DNA of 64,000 nucleotides from Entonaema liquescens (taxonomy: Eukaryota > Ascomycota > Sordariomycetes > Xylariales > Xylariaceae), in the NCBI GenBank assembly GCA_902805475.1, contig CADCSX010000011.1, positions 1,242,001-1,306,000 of the forward strand, in the 5' to 3' direction. The position numbers and the translations under genes are program-made. Shown in pieces: positions 26,224 to 38,850 of the stretch. The notes below the pieces were generated by a model. The model had not been told where the DNA came from and did no database searches. It saw only the letters and a list, made by a program, of their open reading frames with translations. Numbering within the stretch: position 1 is the stretch's first letter; each line of letters begins with the position of its first letter.

Positions 26224-28545
26224 GATGGCAAAGATTTCGGAATCACACACTTTAATTCTACGCCTGACTGGATAGTACAATAGCAAGCAACTTCGCGGCT
26301 TACGCTTCTCTTATACTGTCCTCTGCCTACTAGTAACACCCTTGAAGATATCAGAGCTAGCCATATCCTGTACCTGACGATCCCATCTAACACGAACCAT
26401 ACCTGAATAAGATCGAGGTGGCATTCAACTTCAAAATCTTAGCAGGTGCAGATTGAGCGCGCTGGATAAATTCACGATGCTACGTCCAAGCAGGTGTCCA
26501 ATAACTAGGACCCAGGATAATACGCACCAGGACACTGGAACCAGGTGAACGTCATACCATGTGTGCCCGTGGAGCCGCATTGCCAGGCCATTTAGACTCG
26601 TTGCGGGGTGCGCCACGACTTCTAGACCGTGACTAAGGCTATCGTGGAATTTTGCCGGAGGGGAAATCCCGCTTGGCGCTGAACGGCCCAACCCGCCGTA
26701 GTCGGTGCGCGCTCCTTGGTATGCTGGGCATCGCGACCACAGCAGAGTCGCCGACTAGGAAATTCACTCGTTTTAGGAAAATACGGCTGGAATTGTCCGT
26801 AGAGTATGGCTCTAAGTTCACGTAGGCCGGCTTGGCCGGATGAAGGGAGTCGACGGCCCGGTTGAGAGTGATGGCTTGATTAAACGGGGTGGCGTTGAGC
26901 TGGGAATCGAATCATCGAAAATTCACTTCGAAAGAGCGTTTCCTATTTTGCCCTCTGAAATGATAGTACGCTAGAACCGTATGCAAACATAGAGTGCAAA
27001 CGGGCTAATGTACGGAAAAAGCAGTAACGTACGGACTCCCATCTGCAATGTTGCTATATGATGACAAAGACGATTTAACTCCTACAATAGATCTCAGAAA
27101 CATCTACATTGATAGCTATGGCTGTAAGTTGGCCTTGGGCAGTCATATGTCTCACTTATTCCAAGAGCCAAGTAGGCTAAGGTTCGCCAAGTCGATAAAA
27201 ATCAAGACAACAAACACGTGCTAGTGAGGTCGAGACCTCCCATGCTGTTGGGCCGCTAGCTAGGGATTCTTTGAATTTTCTTTTTGACGTGTGTAAGAAT
27301 GTATTTAGATTGAACGAAGCTAACTTGCTATTGTCGAACGTGTGGTAAAGACGAAGGGGAACGATGAAGTAAAAACGAGTCATGTCATTTCCCCCTTGAT
27401 TGTGGCGCCTTTAGCCATGCGGCAGTGATTACGCGCAGCTGCTTCGTAAACCGTAGGGAGTCTGATTTTGGGACTTCTGCAGACGCCAAAACGAGTGGCG
27501 GAATTGACACCGAGACGTACATAAAGGCTAGCCAGACCGCCATTAATCGCGTCTCTGTTTCACCCGAACTTTTAATGCTCGTTCGAGCTTAATATGTATG
27601 GGTATGCGTTCCTATTTCAGCTCTGACTCTTATGATACTGCCTTGGATCTTAGTGATTCCTCTTAATATGCCTGAAGACTGCAATACATCAGATGGTCAT
27701 AGTGAATCTCGTTAACGCTGCAATATGACTCAATGTTTCATTATCATCGTTTGGGTTCCAACTGGTGTCGCTCCGTGGCAAACGTTCTGCTCTAGTAGAG
27801 TTCTTACATACGGTTCGGGATAATGCGGCCGCTCCTGTAGTACAACATGAAGGAAAATGGTGCGTGTCAGCTTCGGAGATGGGCTTCTACCCTGAAGCCT
27901 TGAATGCCCCTATCAACTCTGTACTTGGCCGTTGGCGTTTCTGAAGGCTCTATCCATATTCATTTAGACAGTATATTCTTTCCGTCAAGTAATGTGATTT
28001 AGCCCGCCGAACCGCCATGACATATTTGTCCCCATACGTAGGGTGTGTATCATGTAGTAGGACGAATACGTATGCAGTGATGGCTGACCTGGAAATGTAA
28101 GTTGGTCCGGGCGCGGGTTTTCAAACCGTCCCTGTGTGACAAACGGTAAAAGGAGATCGTGTCTTAGGCCTGGTTATTACTGGCTCTGGATAACTACGAA
28201 CGGACATCGTGCTATCGTATATGCCCTATTCTCGTCAGTGGCGGCGGTGTATGTTGTCATATTTGAATATCTTCACTTTGATCTTGTCTCATTCTCGGCA
28301 CGGTAAACGTAGGAGATATATATTCGGACTCGTGTGTTTGACCGAGCCGAGTGCCCCCGCAGACTTCGCTGATCGCGAGTCTAGGCGAGCTACGATGCCG
28401 GAACGCCGTCAACCTGCAGAGGCCAAGATATCCATATAAAGTTGACGCCGAAGTAGCAAATAGTTGAGGTTTATTTGATTAGCCAGGAAGAGCAACTTGA
28501 TATTAGTATTCATTTCCTAGACATATACTTATTAAGCCGACCAGA
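26224..28545. other. Intergenic region between divergently transcribed xylanase and FAD monooxygenase genes
   Basis: About 2.3 kb of shared upstream sequence. One GGCTAAA (minus strand, 27410-27416) matches the XlnR/Xyr1-type core, about 1.2 kb from the xylanase start; a single such heptamer is weak evidence. No gene was found; minus-strand frames at 26431-26821 have no recognisable features. Confidence 0.5.
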
Positions 28546-29926
28546 ATGGCGAAAGGGAGCCCTCATATTCTAATCGTAGGCGCTGGTCTGGGCGGCCTAC
28601 TTCTCAGCCAGACGCTGCGTAAGAACAAGGTTTCTTTTGAGATCTTCGAGCGAGATCGCAGTGACAATGTTCGAGTCCAGGGGTGGGCGATTGGTCTCCA
28701 TACGTAAGTGGCATTCAATTAGATAAAGAAGCGCGATGCTAATAGTCATCAAGTATGCTCGAAGAACTTGATACGTCTATCCCCGATGACATGCCATCGC
28801 GCGACTTTGTAAACCATCTACTGCCCCTGAAAAATAACTACGAATGTGCTTGGTATAGGCATGATCGCACCCGAAAGCTCGGAGTCCGTGACGATGGCAG
28901 TGGTAAATTTATTCGCGCGAACCGTGCTCGGCTCCGAAGTTGGTTGGCAACGAATATACCGATTCAATACGGCAAGCATGCTATTCGCATTGAGGAACAT
29001 GACGAGTCCGTAACAGTATACTTCGAAGATGGGACTTCGGCTACTGGAGATATCCTCATCGGAGCGGATGGCCCTTATAGTCCTAGTAAGACACCCTGTG
29101 TAAAAGAAATATTGCATACTGACTGGTATCCAGCGAGGAAATACCTCCTAGGCGGACAAGATGTCATCCGACATCCACGCCAAGGAATAATAAACGGAGA
29201 GGTTATCCTAAGTGGCCGCGATATGGAGCAACAGCTTCAAATAGGGGCTTCTTGTTATCTAGTCGATGCGAGTTTGACCGAGGAATCTCCATCGTTCTTT
29301 TTCGTTGGCCTAAGCGAGGTATTTCCTGATGGGAAGTCTGGCAGATATTACTTTAATCTGTTCTGGCGCGACGAGGAGGCTACTAAGAAGGATTTTTGGA
29401 CATACTCTGCCAGCAGCGAGAAGTTATACGAGACGGCGCTGGAGAAGACAAAGCATCTACCGCCGAAGTTTAGGTCCATCGTAGAGAAAACAGGACCTGG
29501 AGGAATGAAAAACCCACCCTTGCGCTTCTTTACGCTGACCATGGACCCGGAGTTATTACCTAAGGGGAGAGTCACGCTACTTGGTGACGCAGCGCATTGT
29601 ATGCCATCATGTAAGTGGCTGTGATCCTGCCAATAATTTAAAAAGGAGACTGACGCGAGAGAATAGTTCGAGGTGAGGGAGGGTTTCACGCGTTACTTGA
29701 CGCGCTTAAACTCGGAAAGGTCTTAAAGGGACTACAGACAAGCAGCACTGAGGAAATCAAAAAGGCACTTGGGGATTATCAGGATGAGATGATCGAAAGA
29801 GGATCGAAGGCCGCGGCGTGGTCGACTATTGCCTTTGACGAAGCTTGGAGTGGTGATGATGCTGGACCCCGTATTATCTGGGGTCTGCCTGTAGTGCCTT
29901 TACCCGACGAGAAAATTACTCTGTGA
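28546..29926 (+). CDS. FAD-dependent monooxygenase (PF01494-type)
   Basis: Exons 28546-28703, 28754-29610 and 29667-29926 join in frame to 424 residues. The start ATG (MAKGSPHIL) leads directly into the Rossmann motif IVGAGLGG (residues 10-17), which binds the ADP part of FAD, and the strand ending in FEIFERD. A GADGPYS segment matches the DG motif, and LGDAAHCMPS (GDAAH at about 330-334) is the second FAD contact of aromatic-hydroxylase-type flavoproteins. Introns are about 50 nt with GTAAGT donors. The family hydroxylates or epoxidises small aromatic, polyketide or terpenoid substrates with NAD(P)H and oxygen. No membrane anchor is obvious. The substrate cannot be read from the sequence. 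Its neighbours are a secreted protein and, beyond the retroelement, methyltransferases, so a role in secondary metabolism is plausible but inferred. Confidence 0.9.
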
Positions 29927-30285
29927 CAACATCCCGAGACATTGATTTATGTATTAGTGGGTACTTTTAAAGATTGAATAATTGCCGCTTGGTATATAGG
30001 TGTGTATTCTCTACTGGAACGACTGGCTGTCAGTCTGATTTGCGCCAGGTCTAGAAAGACGCACCCTTGGGAGAATATGAACTTGTGCATGTGGTGAACC
30101 TTTCCTACGCTTTTATACACTAAAATAAAACCTGTTGTGTAATGAATTCCTAGTAAACTACTCAAATTGATGTTTCTAATAACACATACAGCTTGGCTCA
30201 TCCTCCGCCCTCGTAATGGCCCCTATATATTCTGATCAGAGATCGGGGTTGTCGTAAAGTTTAAGAAGAGGCGACAATAGCCGGC
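29927..30285. other. Short convergent intergenic gap
   Basis: About 360 bases between the 3' ends of the monooxygenase and the small secreted protein gene. It should hold both 3' UTRs. No other feature seen. Confidence 0.6.
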
Positions 30286-30928
30286 TCAACCAATACCGGT
30301 GTGCTCTCCTCCATTAGGTTCCAGGAGCACTGTAGCAGCCATCAAAGTCAGCGTCTGAACTGGCTATGTTTCGAGGGAAAGATATATGAAAGGACAGACA
30401 TGTACTTACCACACCACTGCCACCGCAGGTCCCTCTCATATTCTCTCCGATAGCAAAATGCTGTGTTCCAGCGAAGACCTTGTAATAATTATCTCCATTG
30501 GCCGTCAAGTTAGTCGTAAGCGCGAACTTGAGATCGAAGTCCTCGGTTGGCGATGGGTGGCTGCTAGTTGACTTAAGAATCTCGATAGTCCATTTTGAGA
30601 TTGAACCCGAAGATGAAGTTTGGTTTCCTTCTGTCGTGCAGTCGACGGTACGATCGTATGGCTCGTCATAGTACCAGGTCCATTCCACAGTGCAGTTCGC
30701 CGTGCTCGGTTCGAAGGCAGCCCCTGAATTCGCGGGAATGGGACTAGGATTGGTGATAGTGGCCCATAGGTGAGCGAGAGGGCTATTCCCTGGACGACCT
30801 GAAGGAGAGAATGTTGATAATCTGGTTACTTCCCATGGCTTTAGGTCTTCATCAAATGGTTGATTTTGAGCAGATGAGCTGCCGAGAGCGAAGAGGCTCG
30901 TAAGAGCAATGAGCTTGAAGTTCCACAT
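30286..30928 (-). CDS. Small secreted protein, unknown function
   Basis: The start ATG at 30928 gives MWNFKLIALTSLFALGSSSA, a typical signal peptide ending before QNQPF. The mature part has PWEVTRLSTFSPSGRPG, a WTWYY stretch, several N-glycosylation sequons (NCT, NQT, NLT) and the run GENMRGTCGGSG. It resembles a fungal small secreted protein type that I know only as hypothetical. Two C-termini are possible. Read straight through, the frame stops at 30314 (204 residues, ending in CYSAPGT). If the 46-nt GTAAGT...ATAG intron at 30409-30364 is removed, the frame continues to 30286 (198 residues, ending VLLEPNGGEHTGIG). Both splice borders match consensus, so I favour the spliced form; 46 nt is short but similar to introns in the GH35 gene here. 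Function unknown; an apoplastic or effector-like role is speculation. Confidence 0.7.
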
Positions 30929-31473
30929 GATGTCGTGTGATTTGTATGTGTAGTTTGTTTGTATAATTGATATATGAAAACGATATGTAAAATCTGTATG
31001 TGAAAGCCGCGAACGATGAAGTTGTTTAATTCCTAGCTCACTTAGAAGAGTGAACAGCCCAACTTTTATGTACGTTTCTTTCCTCGAGCTATAGCAATAT
31101 GATTTGTTACTGTCGCGTAACGTTTGTTTACAGCGTTGCAGTGGCTGATCTAGACCGAGCTTATTACGAAGGTTTGGGATGGAAGGATCTGACGTTCAGA
31201 GGTTGTCACCATAGACGAGGAACCGGTTAAATTATCGCGATCGAACCATTGATTATGGTATCTCACCAGAGCTTCGGAATTTTGAATACGAGATACGTGA
31301 CCAATAGTAGTAAATTTTATTTTTAACGCGATGCATAAGGTATGATGTGTCGTTGCTTGTATGTTGCTCTTTGCTTCGTCTTAGCTACTAGCACGATGTG
31401 TGGTAGCTTTGTAGCTTCGATTTAATCGATTGCACAGGACTGGAGAAACTTTATATGGCACTAATGCATTTGT
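30929..31473. other. Intergenic region up to the retroelement
   Basis: About 545 bases upstream of the secreted-protein gene, ending at the left LTR. Base composition is normal until about 31.5 kb. No gene seen. Confidence 0.6.
31469..31473. repeat. Possible 5-bp target-site duplication (left copy)
   Basis: TTTGT directly before the left LTR; TTTAC (38811-38815) directly after the right LTR. The two differ only by transitions and could both derive from TTTGC through C-to-T on the left and G-to-A on the right. Weak on its own. Confidence 0.35.
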
Positions 31474-31622
31474 TGTCACAGTATGGTATGAGTATGGATT
31501 AGATTGTGTTGTTGTATTGGTTAGGTTCTATAAGGGAATTTCTAAGATAGTAGATATAGGAATATATCTAAGATATATAAGTCCTTATATAGATCTTATA
31601 AGTTTATGTCATATAATATTTG
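31474..31622. repeat. Left LTR (recognisable part)
   Basis: Starts TGTCACAG at 31474, whose right-LTR counterpart at 38607 reads TATTATAA, every change being G to A or C to T. The outer two thirds keep many G bases (GGTATGAGTATGG); the inner end is more mutated. Clear similarity stops near 31622, so the inner ~55 bases of this LTR are either very diverged or lost. Confidence 0.75.
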
Positions 31623-34600
31623 CTATTTGCAAAAAATACGATATCTTTATTACTATTTATTTTATAATAAAATTATATTTAATTTTTATATAATTTAATA
31701 AAATAATTATATTTATATTATATTGTAAATTAATATTTTTATAATTAAAAATTAATTAATAATTTATTTATATTTTTTTTTAATTTTTTTTATAATAATT
31801 ATTATATATATTAATTATCGAATTTAATATATTTAATAAAATATTATTTTTTAATAATATTTTTTTTAATAATTTTTTTATAATATATTTTAAAAAAAAT
31901 TAATTTTAAATATAATAAAAAATAACTGAAAATATTTAATAAAGATGTTAGTTTAAAATAATTAATTAATATTATATTATAAATTTTAAAATTATTAAAA
32001 AATTTTAAATAATAAATTAATTTTTTAATTTATTTAATAATATAAAAAAATCTTATATATTATTATTTTAATTTATAATTAAAAATAGCGGCGGTAAAAA
32101 TATTATAATTTTTATGTAATTGTAAAAATATATATTATTTTTCACAAAAAAATATAAATTTATATTATTAATTATAATAAAATTTTATAAATATAAATAT
32201 TAAAATAATTATGTTGTAAATATTAATTTATAATAAAAGAAAATTTTAATATTATATTTTTAAAAATTAAATAATAAAATTAAATATAAAACTATATAAA
32301 ATTTTAAAAAAATTTAATTTTATTATAAAAAATTTAATAAAATTTAATTTATATTAAAAATAAAGAAAATATTATCTTTATAATTTATTATTATTAAAAA
32401 AATAAAAATAATATTATAAATAAAATTTAATAAATAAAATATATTATTTTATTTAATTATTAATTTAAAAGTAATAAACGGTTATATATAATAATTTTAT
32501 ATTATATATTATTTAAAATATAAATTAAAATTTTAATAAAAATTTAAAGTTTTTATTTAAAATAATAATTTTAAATAATTTTTATTTAATATTAAATAAT
32601 TAATTGCAAAATGTTTTAATTTATTATAAAATATTATAATTATGTTTATTAAAGATTAAAATAGTTAATTTAATAAATTTATTAATAATAATATTAAGTA
32701 AATTATAATTATTATTATTTTAAAGAAAATTAAAAATTATATTTATTATAATTATATAAAAAAGATGAAAGAAATTAATAATGGGTTAAAATAAATTATA
32801 AGATTTATAATTATATATATAATATATTAAATATTTAAAATATGATTTTATATATTTCGTAAATTTTTTCCAATTAAAAATAAAATATTATAAATAATTA
32901 TAAAAGCAATTAAATCTTAAATAATTTAATTTATATATTATTTTAAAAATTTTAAAATTATAATTTTTTAATATATATAATTTATTATAAATATTTAAAT
33001 ATTTTTAAATAAATTTATTTTTTAAATAAAATAAAAAATTTATAATATTTTATTAATTAAAATAGTAATTAACATTAATAATATTTAATATTATTTACCA
33101 TTTAAAGTTTTTATAATAATTTTATTATATTTTAATTTTAAATTTTAAAATTATTTATATTAATATAATATTATAAATATTATGTAATACAAAAGAATTA
33201 TTATTAAATCTTAAAGTTATTATATAAATAATTAATAAAATTTTATTAAATAAAATTTAAAAGTTATTTAATTATAAATTAATAAATAAAACTTAATATT
33301 TATTAACATTATCGGGAAAAAAATTTAATTTTTTTAATTAAAAAGTTAGTTTAATTAAATATAAAAAGTTAAACGTTAATAATTACGATAATATATTAAG
33401 AATTATATAAAATTTCTCGAATTTATACAATAACATATATAAAAATTTAAAAATATATTTAAAAACTTTAATTAATCGTAAATTTTTATTATTTATTATA
33501 ATAAAATTAATAAAATTTAAATATTTTATCATTTTAAAAATAACTTTATAATTAATAAAAATATAAATTTTTTTTTATATAATAAAAATATAATAATAAA
33601 TTTTTTTTAAAATTTAAATAAAACTTAAAACCTTTATTTTAATAAATTAATATTATTTTTTAAAATATATAAAAATACATAATAAAAATATAATTAATTT
33701 TATTACAATTTATAAAACATAAATAATAAATTTATTATTTTTTATTAATTTAAATAAAATATCTTCAATAATATAATAAATATAAACTTTAATTTTAATG
33801 TAAAAAATATTAAAATTAATATATAATATTTTTATAAAATTAAAAAAATAAAAGATTATATATTTTATTAATATATTTTTAATATTATAAAATAAATCCA
33901 ATTTTATTTATAAAAAAATTATAATAATAATTTTTAATATTTATTTTTTTTTTTTTATTTTAATAATAATATATAAAAATTTATACAAAATAAAAAAGTT
34001 TTTTATTTTTTTAAAAATTTAATAAATTTAATATATTTTAATATATTATTTTTTATATAATTAATAAAATTAATAAAAGTTTTTAAATTTTTTAATAATT
34101 TAAAAAATATAATTTTAATAATTATAATAAATTTTTTTTTTATTATTAACAAATTAAAAAAATTAATAAAATAATTAAAAATAATATTATTAAAAAAAAT
34201 AATAAATAATTTATTAAAATTAATTAATATATTTTTCATTTTTATTAAAATAAAAATATAAATTAAATTTTTAATATATTTTTTAAATATAATAAAAATT
34301 ATATAAATATTATTATAATAAATATTAACGTTATTAATAAATTTGAAAATAATATTTATTTACTTTTAAACGTATATATTATTATTTTTATATTTTATAA
34401 TTAATATTTTAAATATATATTAATTTTTTATAATAATAATAATTAAAATTTATTATATTATTAAGTAAATATACTATTAATAATAAAAAAATAATATATT
34501 AAAAATTGTAAAATATAGTTTATTTTAATATTTAATTAATATAAATTTTTATAATTTTATTAAATATTTATTATTAAAAATTATTTAATTAATAATTTTT

Positions 34601-37600
34601 ATATTAACAATTATATAACTTTTTCGTTTAATTTTATTATTTTTATTTAAAATAAAAATATCTTTATAAATAATAAAAATTAATATAAAAAAAAAATAAA
34701 TTTTTAATTACAAAATATTTTATTTTAAAAAATTAATTTTATAATTATATTATTAATAATTTTTTAATTTTTAATATTAATAATATAAGATTTACATTTT
34801 TTAAAAATAAATTTTTTTTAATTTAACTTAAACTTAATTAATTCAATTTTTTTTTCAAGAACATAAATAAAACTTTTATTTTTAAAAATATTATAAAACT
34901 TTAAAATAATATTATAAAACCTTTTAAACTTTCTTAATTTATTAAAATTCTTATAAATAATTATACTATTAAAATATTTATTAATATTAAAAATATTTAT
35001 AATAAATAATAAAAATTAATTAAAAATATAATTATTAAATTTATAAATTTTAAATTTTTTAATAATAAATTTAATAACTTTATTATTAATAATATAATAA
35101 TTTTTATATTTTTAATTTATTAAAATTAAATAATTTATAAATATATTATAAAAAATAATAATAAATTTCATAATATTATTACGAATAATAATTTATTTTA
35201 TATTATTATTAATTAAAAAAATTAAATAAATAATTTAATTATTAATAAATTTAAAAATTAAATTTTAATTAAAATTTATATAATATAATATATTAATATA
35301 ATAATAATAATATAATAAAATAATAATATAATTTATTATTATTACTTTAATTTTATTATATTTCCTATTATTTAAAATAATTAATAATAAAATTATAATT
35401 TTATAAAATTAAATAATAATAATCTTTTTTAATAATAAAATATTAATATTTTTAATATTAAAAATATTTATTTTTAATAATAATTTAAAAAATAAACGTT
35501 TAATAAAAATAATTTTATAAAAAAACAAAATAATAATTAATTATCTATTATAAATATTTTTAAAATAAAATTTAATAATAATATATTTATTTATAATAAC
35601 TTAATTTATAAAAATTTTATATATAAATATAAACGTTATTTTTATATAAATTTTATTATTAAAATAATATTATTAAATTTATATTTTATTAATAATAATT
35701 TGTATATAATTAATATTAATATAAATATTTTTTTAATATTTAAATTTAAAAAAAATTATAATAAAAAATTTAAAATATATTTTTATTTTATAAATAAAGT
35801 TAATTTTAATATTAAAAAATAAATTAATTAATAAATTAATAATAAAGATTTTGGTTTTTAATATTAATTATAAAAATTTGAATAATATTTTAAAATTAAA
35901 ATTAATTATTATTTAATATTAATTATTATATTAACAATTAATAAATAATAATAAATAATAAATATTAAATAATAATAATTAATAATCATTAATTAATAAA
36001 AAATATTAAAAATTTTATAATATTAATATATTATTAACATAATATAATTTAAATAAAATAAAATTTATTATAATTATAATGTTTATTAATTTTTATATAT
36101 GTATTAATAATAATGTTATTAATAATTATAATATATTATATTATATTAAAATCTTAATCGATAATTTTAATAAAAATAATATAAGTTTAAATAATAATTT
36201 ATTATTATTAAAATAATATTATTAAATATAATAAAATAATTTATTATAATTAATAAATATTTTATTATAAAATTTATAATTAATTTATTTAAATATTTAA
36301 ACTATTATATTAAAATATATTATATTTTTAATATTATTATTAATAAAAAATAAACCGAAATTATTAAAGATTTCTTTATAAAATATAATTTTTCCATTAT
36401 TACAATTTTCTTCATTAATATAAATATCGAGATTATTAATATTTTTTTTTATATTACCCATATATATATTTAATTTTTAATAAAATTATTAAAAATATTA
36501 ATAATTATAATTCTTTTTATTTTTATTTTTATTTAAATTTTTAATATTTAGTTTAATATTTTAATTAAAGGATTATAAATATTAAAATTAATTATTTTTT
36601 TTTTAATATAACTTAAGGTATTTTTGGTAATTTTATATTTAATTATTTATAAAATTATTAATTTAATTTTTTAATTAATTATAATTATTATAAAAAAATT
36701 ATTTTATTTACTATAATTATTATTACTATTATTATTATATTTATATATAAATTTTATTTTTTATAAAAAAATTAATTTACATTTATTAATTTTTTAAAGA
36801 AATTATTTAAAAGTAATATTTATAATAAATTTAATTAATTATTATTAAATATAATAATTAAGTAATTTAAAAATATATTTAAATTAATTTTTAAATAAAT
36901 AATTATAAATTTTTATATTATAAATAATATTATTAATAAAAAAGTATAATAATTTTTTATTTTTTATATTTAATAATGTAAATAATTAATTTTTTAAATT
37001 TTAATAAATAACGTTAAAATATTTGTAAAATTTAATAATAAGTTTTTTATAAATGTAATTTATGTTATTTATAATTAAAATATTTCGTTCTATTTTTATT
37101 AATTTAATTGTTAACTATTATTAAATAATATATTATAAATATAATATTTATATAATTTTAATTTTAATTTTTTTTTACGATTATGTAAGTTTTTTTAATT
37201 AATAAATAAATATAAAAATATTAATATAAATAATATATTTTTTAAAAAGTATAATATTAATAAAATAAAGATTTATTTATAAAAAATTAAAATATTTAAT
37301 TATTTTTAAGGAAATTTTTTTATTATTATTTTTATTATTTTTATTATTATTATTATTAATAATATTATAATTATTATTATTTATAAAACTTTATAATATT
37401 ATTTAATAAAAGGTTTATATAATAATATTTATAATATTAATAATTATTATAAAAATATTAAAATTAATATAATTTTTTTATAAATTTAAATTTATTATAT
37501 AAAATTAATTTTTCGTTATAATTTAATTAATTTTAATAAATTTTAATAAAAAAAATAATTAAGATAATATTTTAAAAAAAGTAAATAATAATAATAATAA

Positions 37601-38606
37601 TAATTGTTTAAATAATTATTTAATAATAACGGGTTATTTAATTATAATAATTTATTTAATAATAACGGAAATATTAATAATATTTAATAATAAATATTTA
37701 AATTTTATTTTAAAAAATTATTTAATAAACGGTATAAAAAATAAAAATATAATAATTAATTTAAAAAGTTATTTTAATAATTTTAACGAAAATAATAAAG
37801 TTTATTATTATAAGGTTTTTAAATTATTATTAAAACAGTAATATATTTGTAAATTAATAAAAATAAATTTTAAAAAATTAATATAACGGGGTTGGAACGG
37901 CGTGGGAATTAATTTAATATATTACAAGCTTTTTATAATAATAAATATAAAAAATATTTTAAAAAATATAATAAATTTATTAAAGAAAGTAAATATTATT
38001 ATAAAAGAGTTATAATTATTTTAGTTGAGTCGTTATAGGGGTTAAAAGATATTATAATTTTTTTTTTAACGTTTAAAAAAATAATAAAATTACTTTTTCG
38101 ATTTTACTTATTAAATTAAATAAATAACGTTTTCGTATTATAATATTAAATTTCTTTTTAATAAAATAAAAACGGATTAAGTAAAAATAAAATCGTATTT
38201 ATTAATTAATGTAAAAAAAAAGTAATTTATTTCTAAAAAACAAAAAAAATATAAAATTTATTTATATATTTTTATAAATATTAATAATAATTAATAATAA
38301 AATTATAAACAATTATTAAATTAATAATTATTAATAAAATTTATTATAAATATAAATTATTAACGAAAATTATTAATAAAAATTAAAAACGATAATTTAT
38401 TAATAAATAAATTTTAATAATAAAAATTAAAATAATTATTATTTATTAAAAAAAACTTATAATAATTTAATTAAATTAATAATTAACTTTAATTTAATTT
38501 AATTTAATGGAAATTTCTCAATTTAATAAAAAATAAAATATTTATTATAATTTATAATATTATAATTAAAAAATAATTAAAAAAACGAAATAATAAAATT
38601 ATTAAA

Positions 38607-38810
38607 TATTATAATATAATATAAATATAAATTAAATTATGTTATTATATTAGTTAAGTTTTATAAAGGAATTTTTAAAATAATAAACGTAAAAATATAT
38701 TTAAGATATATAAGTCTTTATGTGGATCTTATGGGTCTATGTCATATGATATTTGTCCTTCTACTTTCAAATATAAAATAATTCACTTTTTAGTAAACTC
38801 ATTGCTAACA
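38607..38810. repeat. Right LTR
   Basis: About 204 bases. The inner half is RIP-mutated (ATATTAGTTAAG against ATTGGTTAGG on the left); the outer half keeps G and C (TTATGTGGATCTTATGGG) and ends CATTGCTAACA. Confidence 0.75.
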
Positions 38811-38850
38811 TTTACTAGGGCGCCACCGCGATATCCTAACTGGCGTAGAA

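Larger units (their letters stand above)
31474..38810. mobile_element. RIP-degenerated LTR retrotransposon (about 7.3 kb)
   Basis: The interior, roughly 31.62-38.60 kb, is almost only A and T with no frame longer than about 80 codons, and those are Ile/Lys/Asn/Phe strings. The ends are related direct repeats. Left 31496-31622 and right 38629-38755 align without gaps at an offset of 7133 bases, and nearly all differences are C/T or G/A. That transition pattern with extreme AT richness is the signature of RIP, known in Sordariomycetes and other Pezizomycotina. The element would begin TGTCACAG and end GCTAACA, giving TG...CA termini. Size fits a Ty3- or Ty1-type element, but no gag-pol residue can be recognised, so superfamily and orientation are unassigned. 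It is inactive. Confidence 0.85.

Noticed and set aside
27410..27416. GGCTAAA (XlnR/Xyr1-like) site upstream of the xylanase
   Set aside because: Single heptamer 1.2 kb from the start; expected several times by chance in a window of this size.
33710..34239. Minus-strand frames of 63 and 78 codons inside the retroelement
   Set aside because: Composed almost only of Ile, Lys, Asn, Phe and Leu, as expected from random A/T sequence after RIP.
31474..38810. Interpretation of the AT block as a centromere or mitochondrial insertion
   Set aside because: It is bounded by direct repeats with TG...CA ends that differ by transitions, which fits a RIP-mutated LTR element; no mitochondrial gene sequence was recognised.
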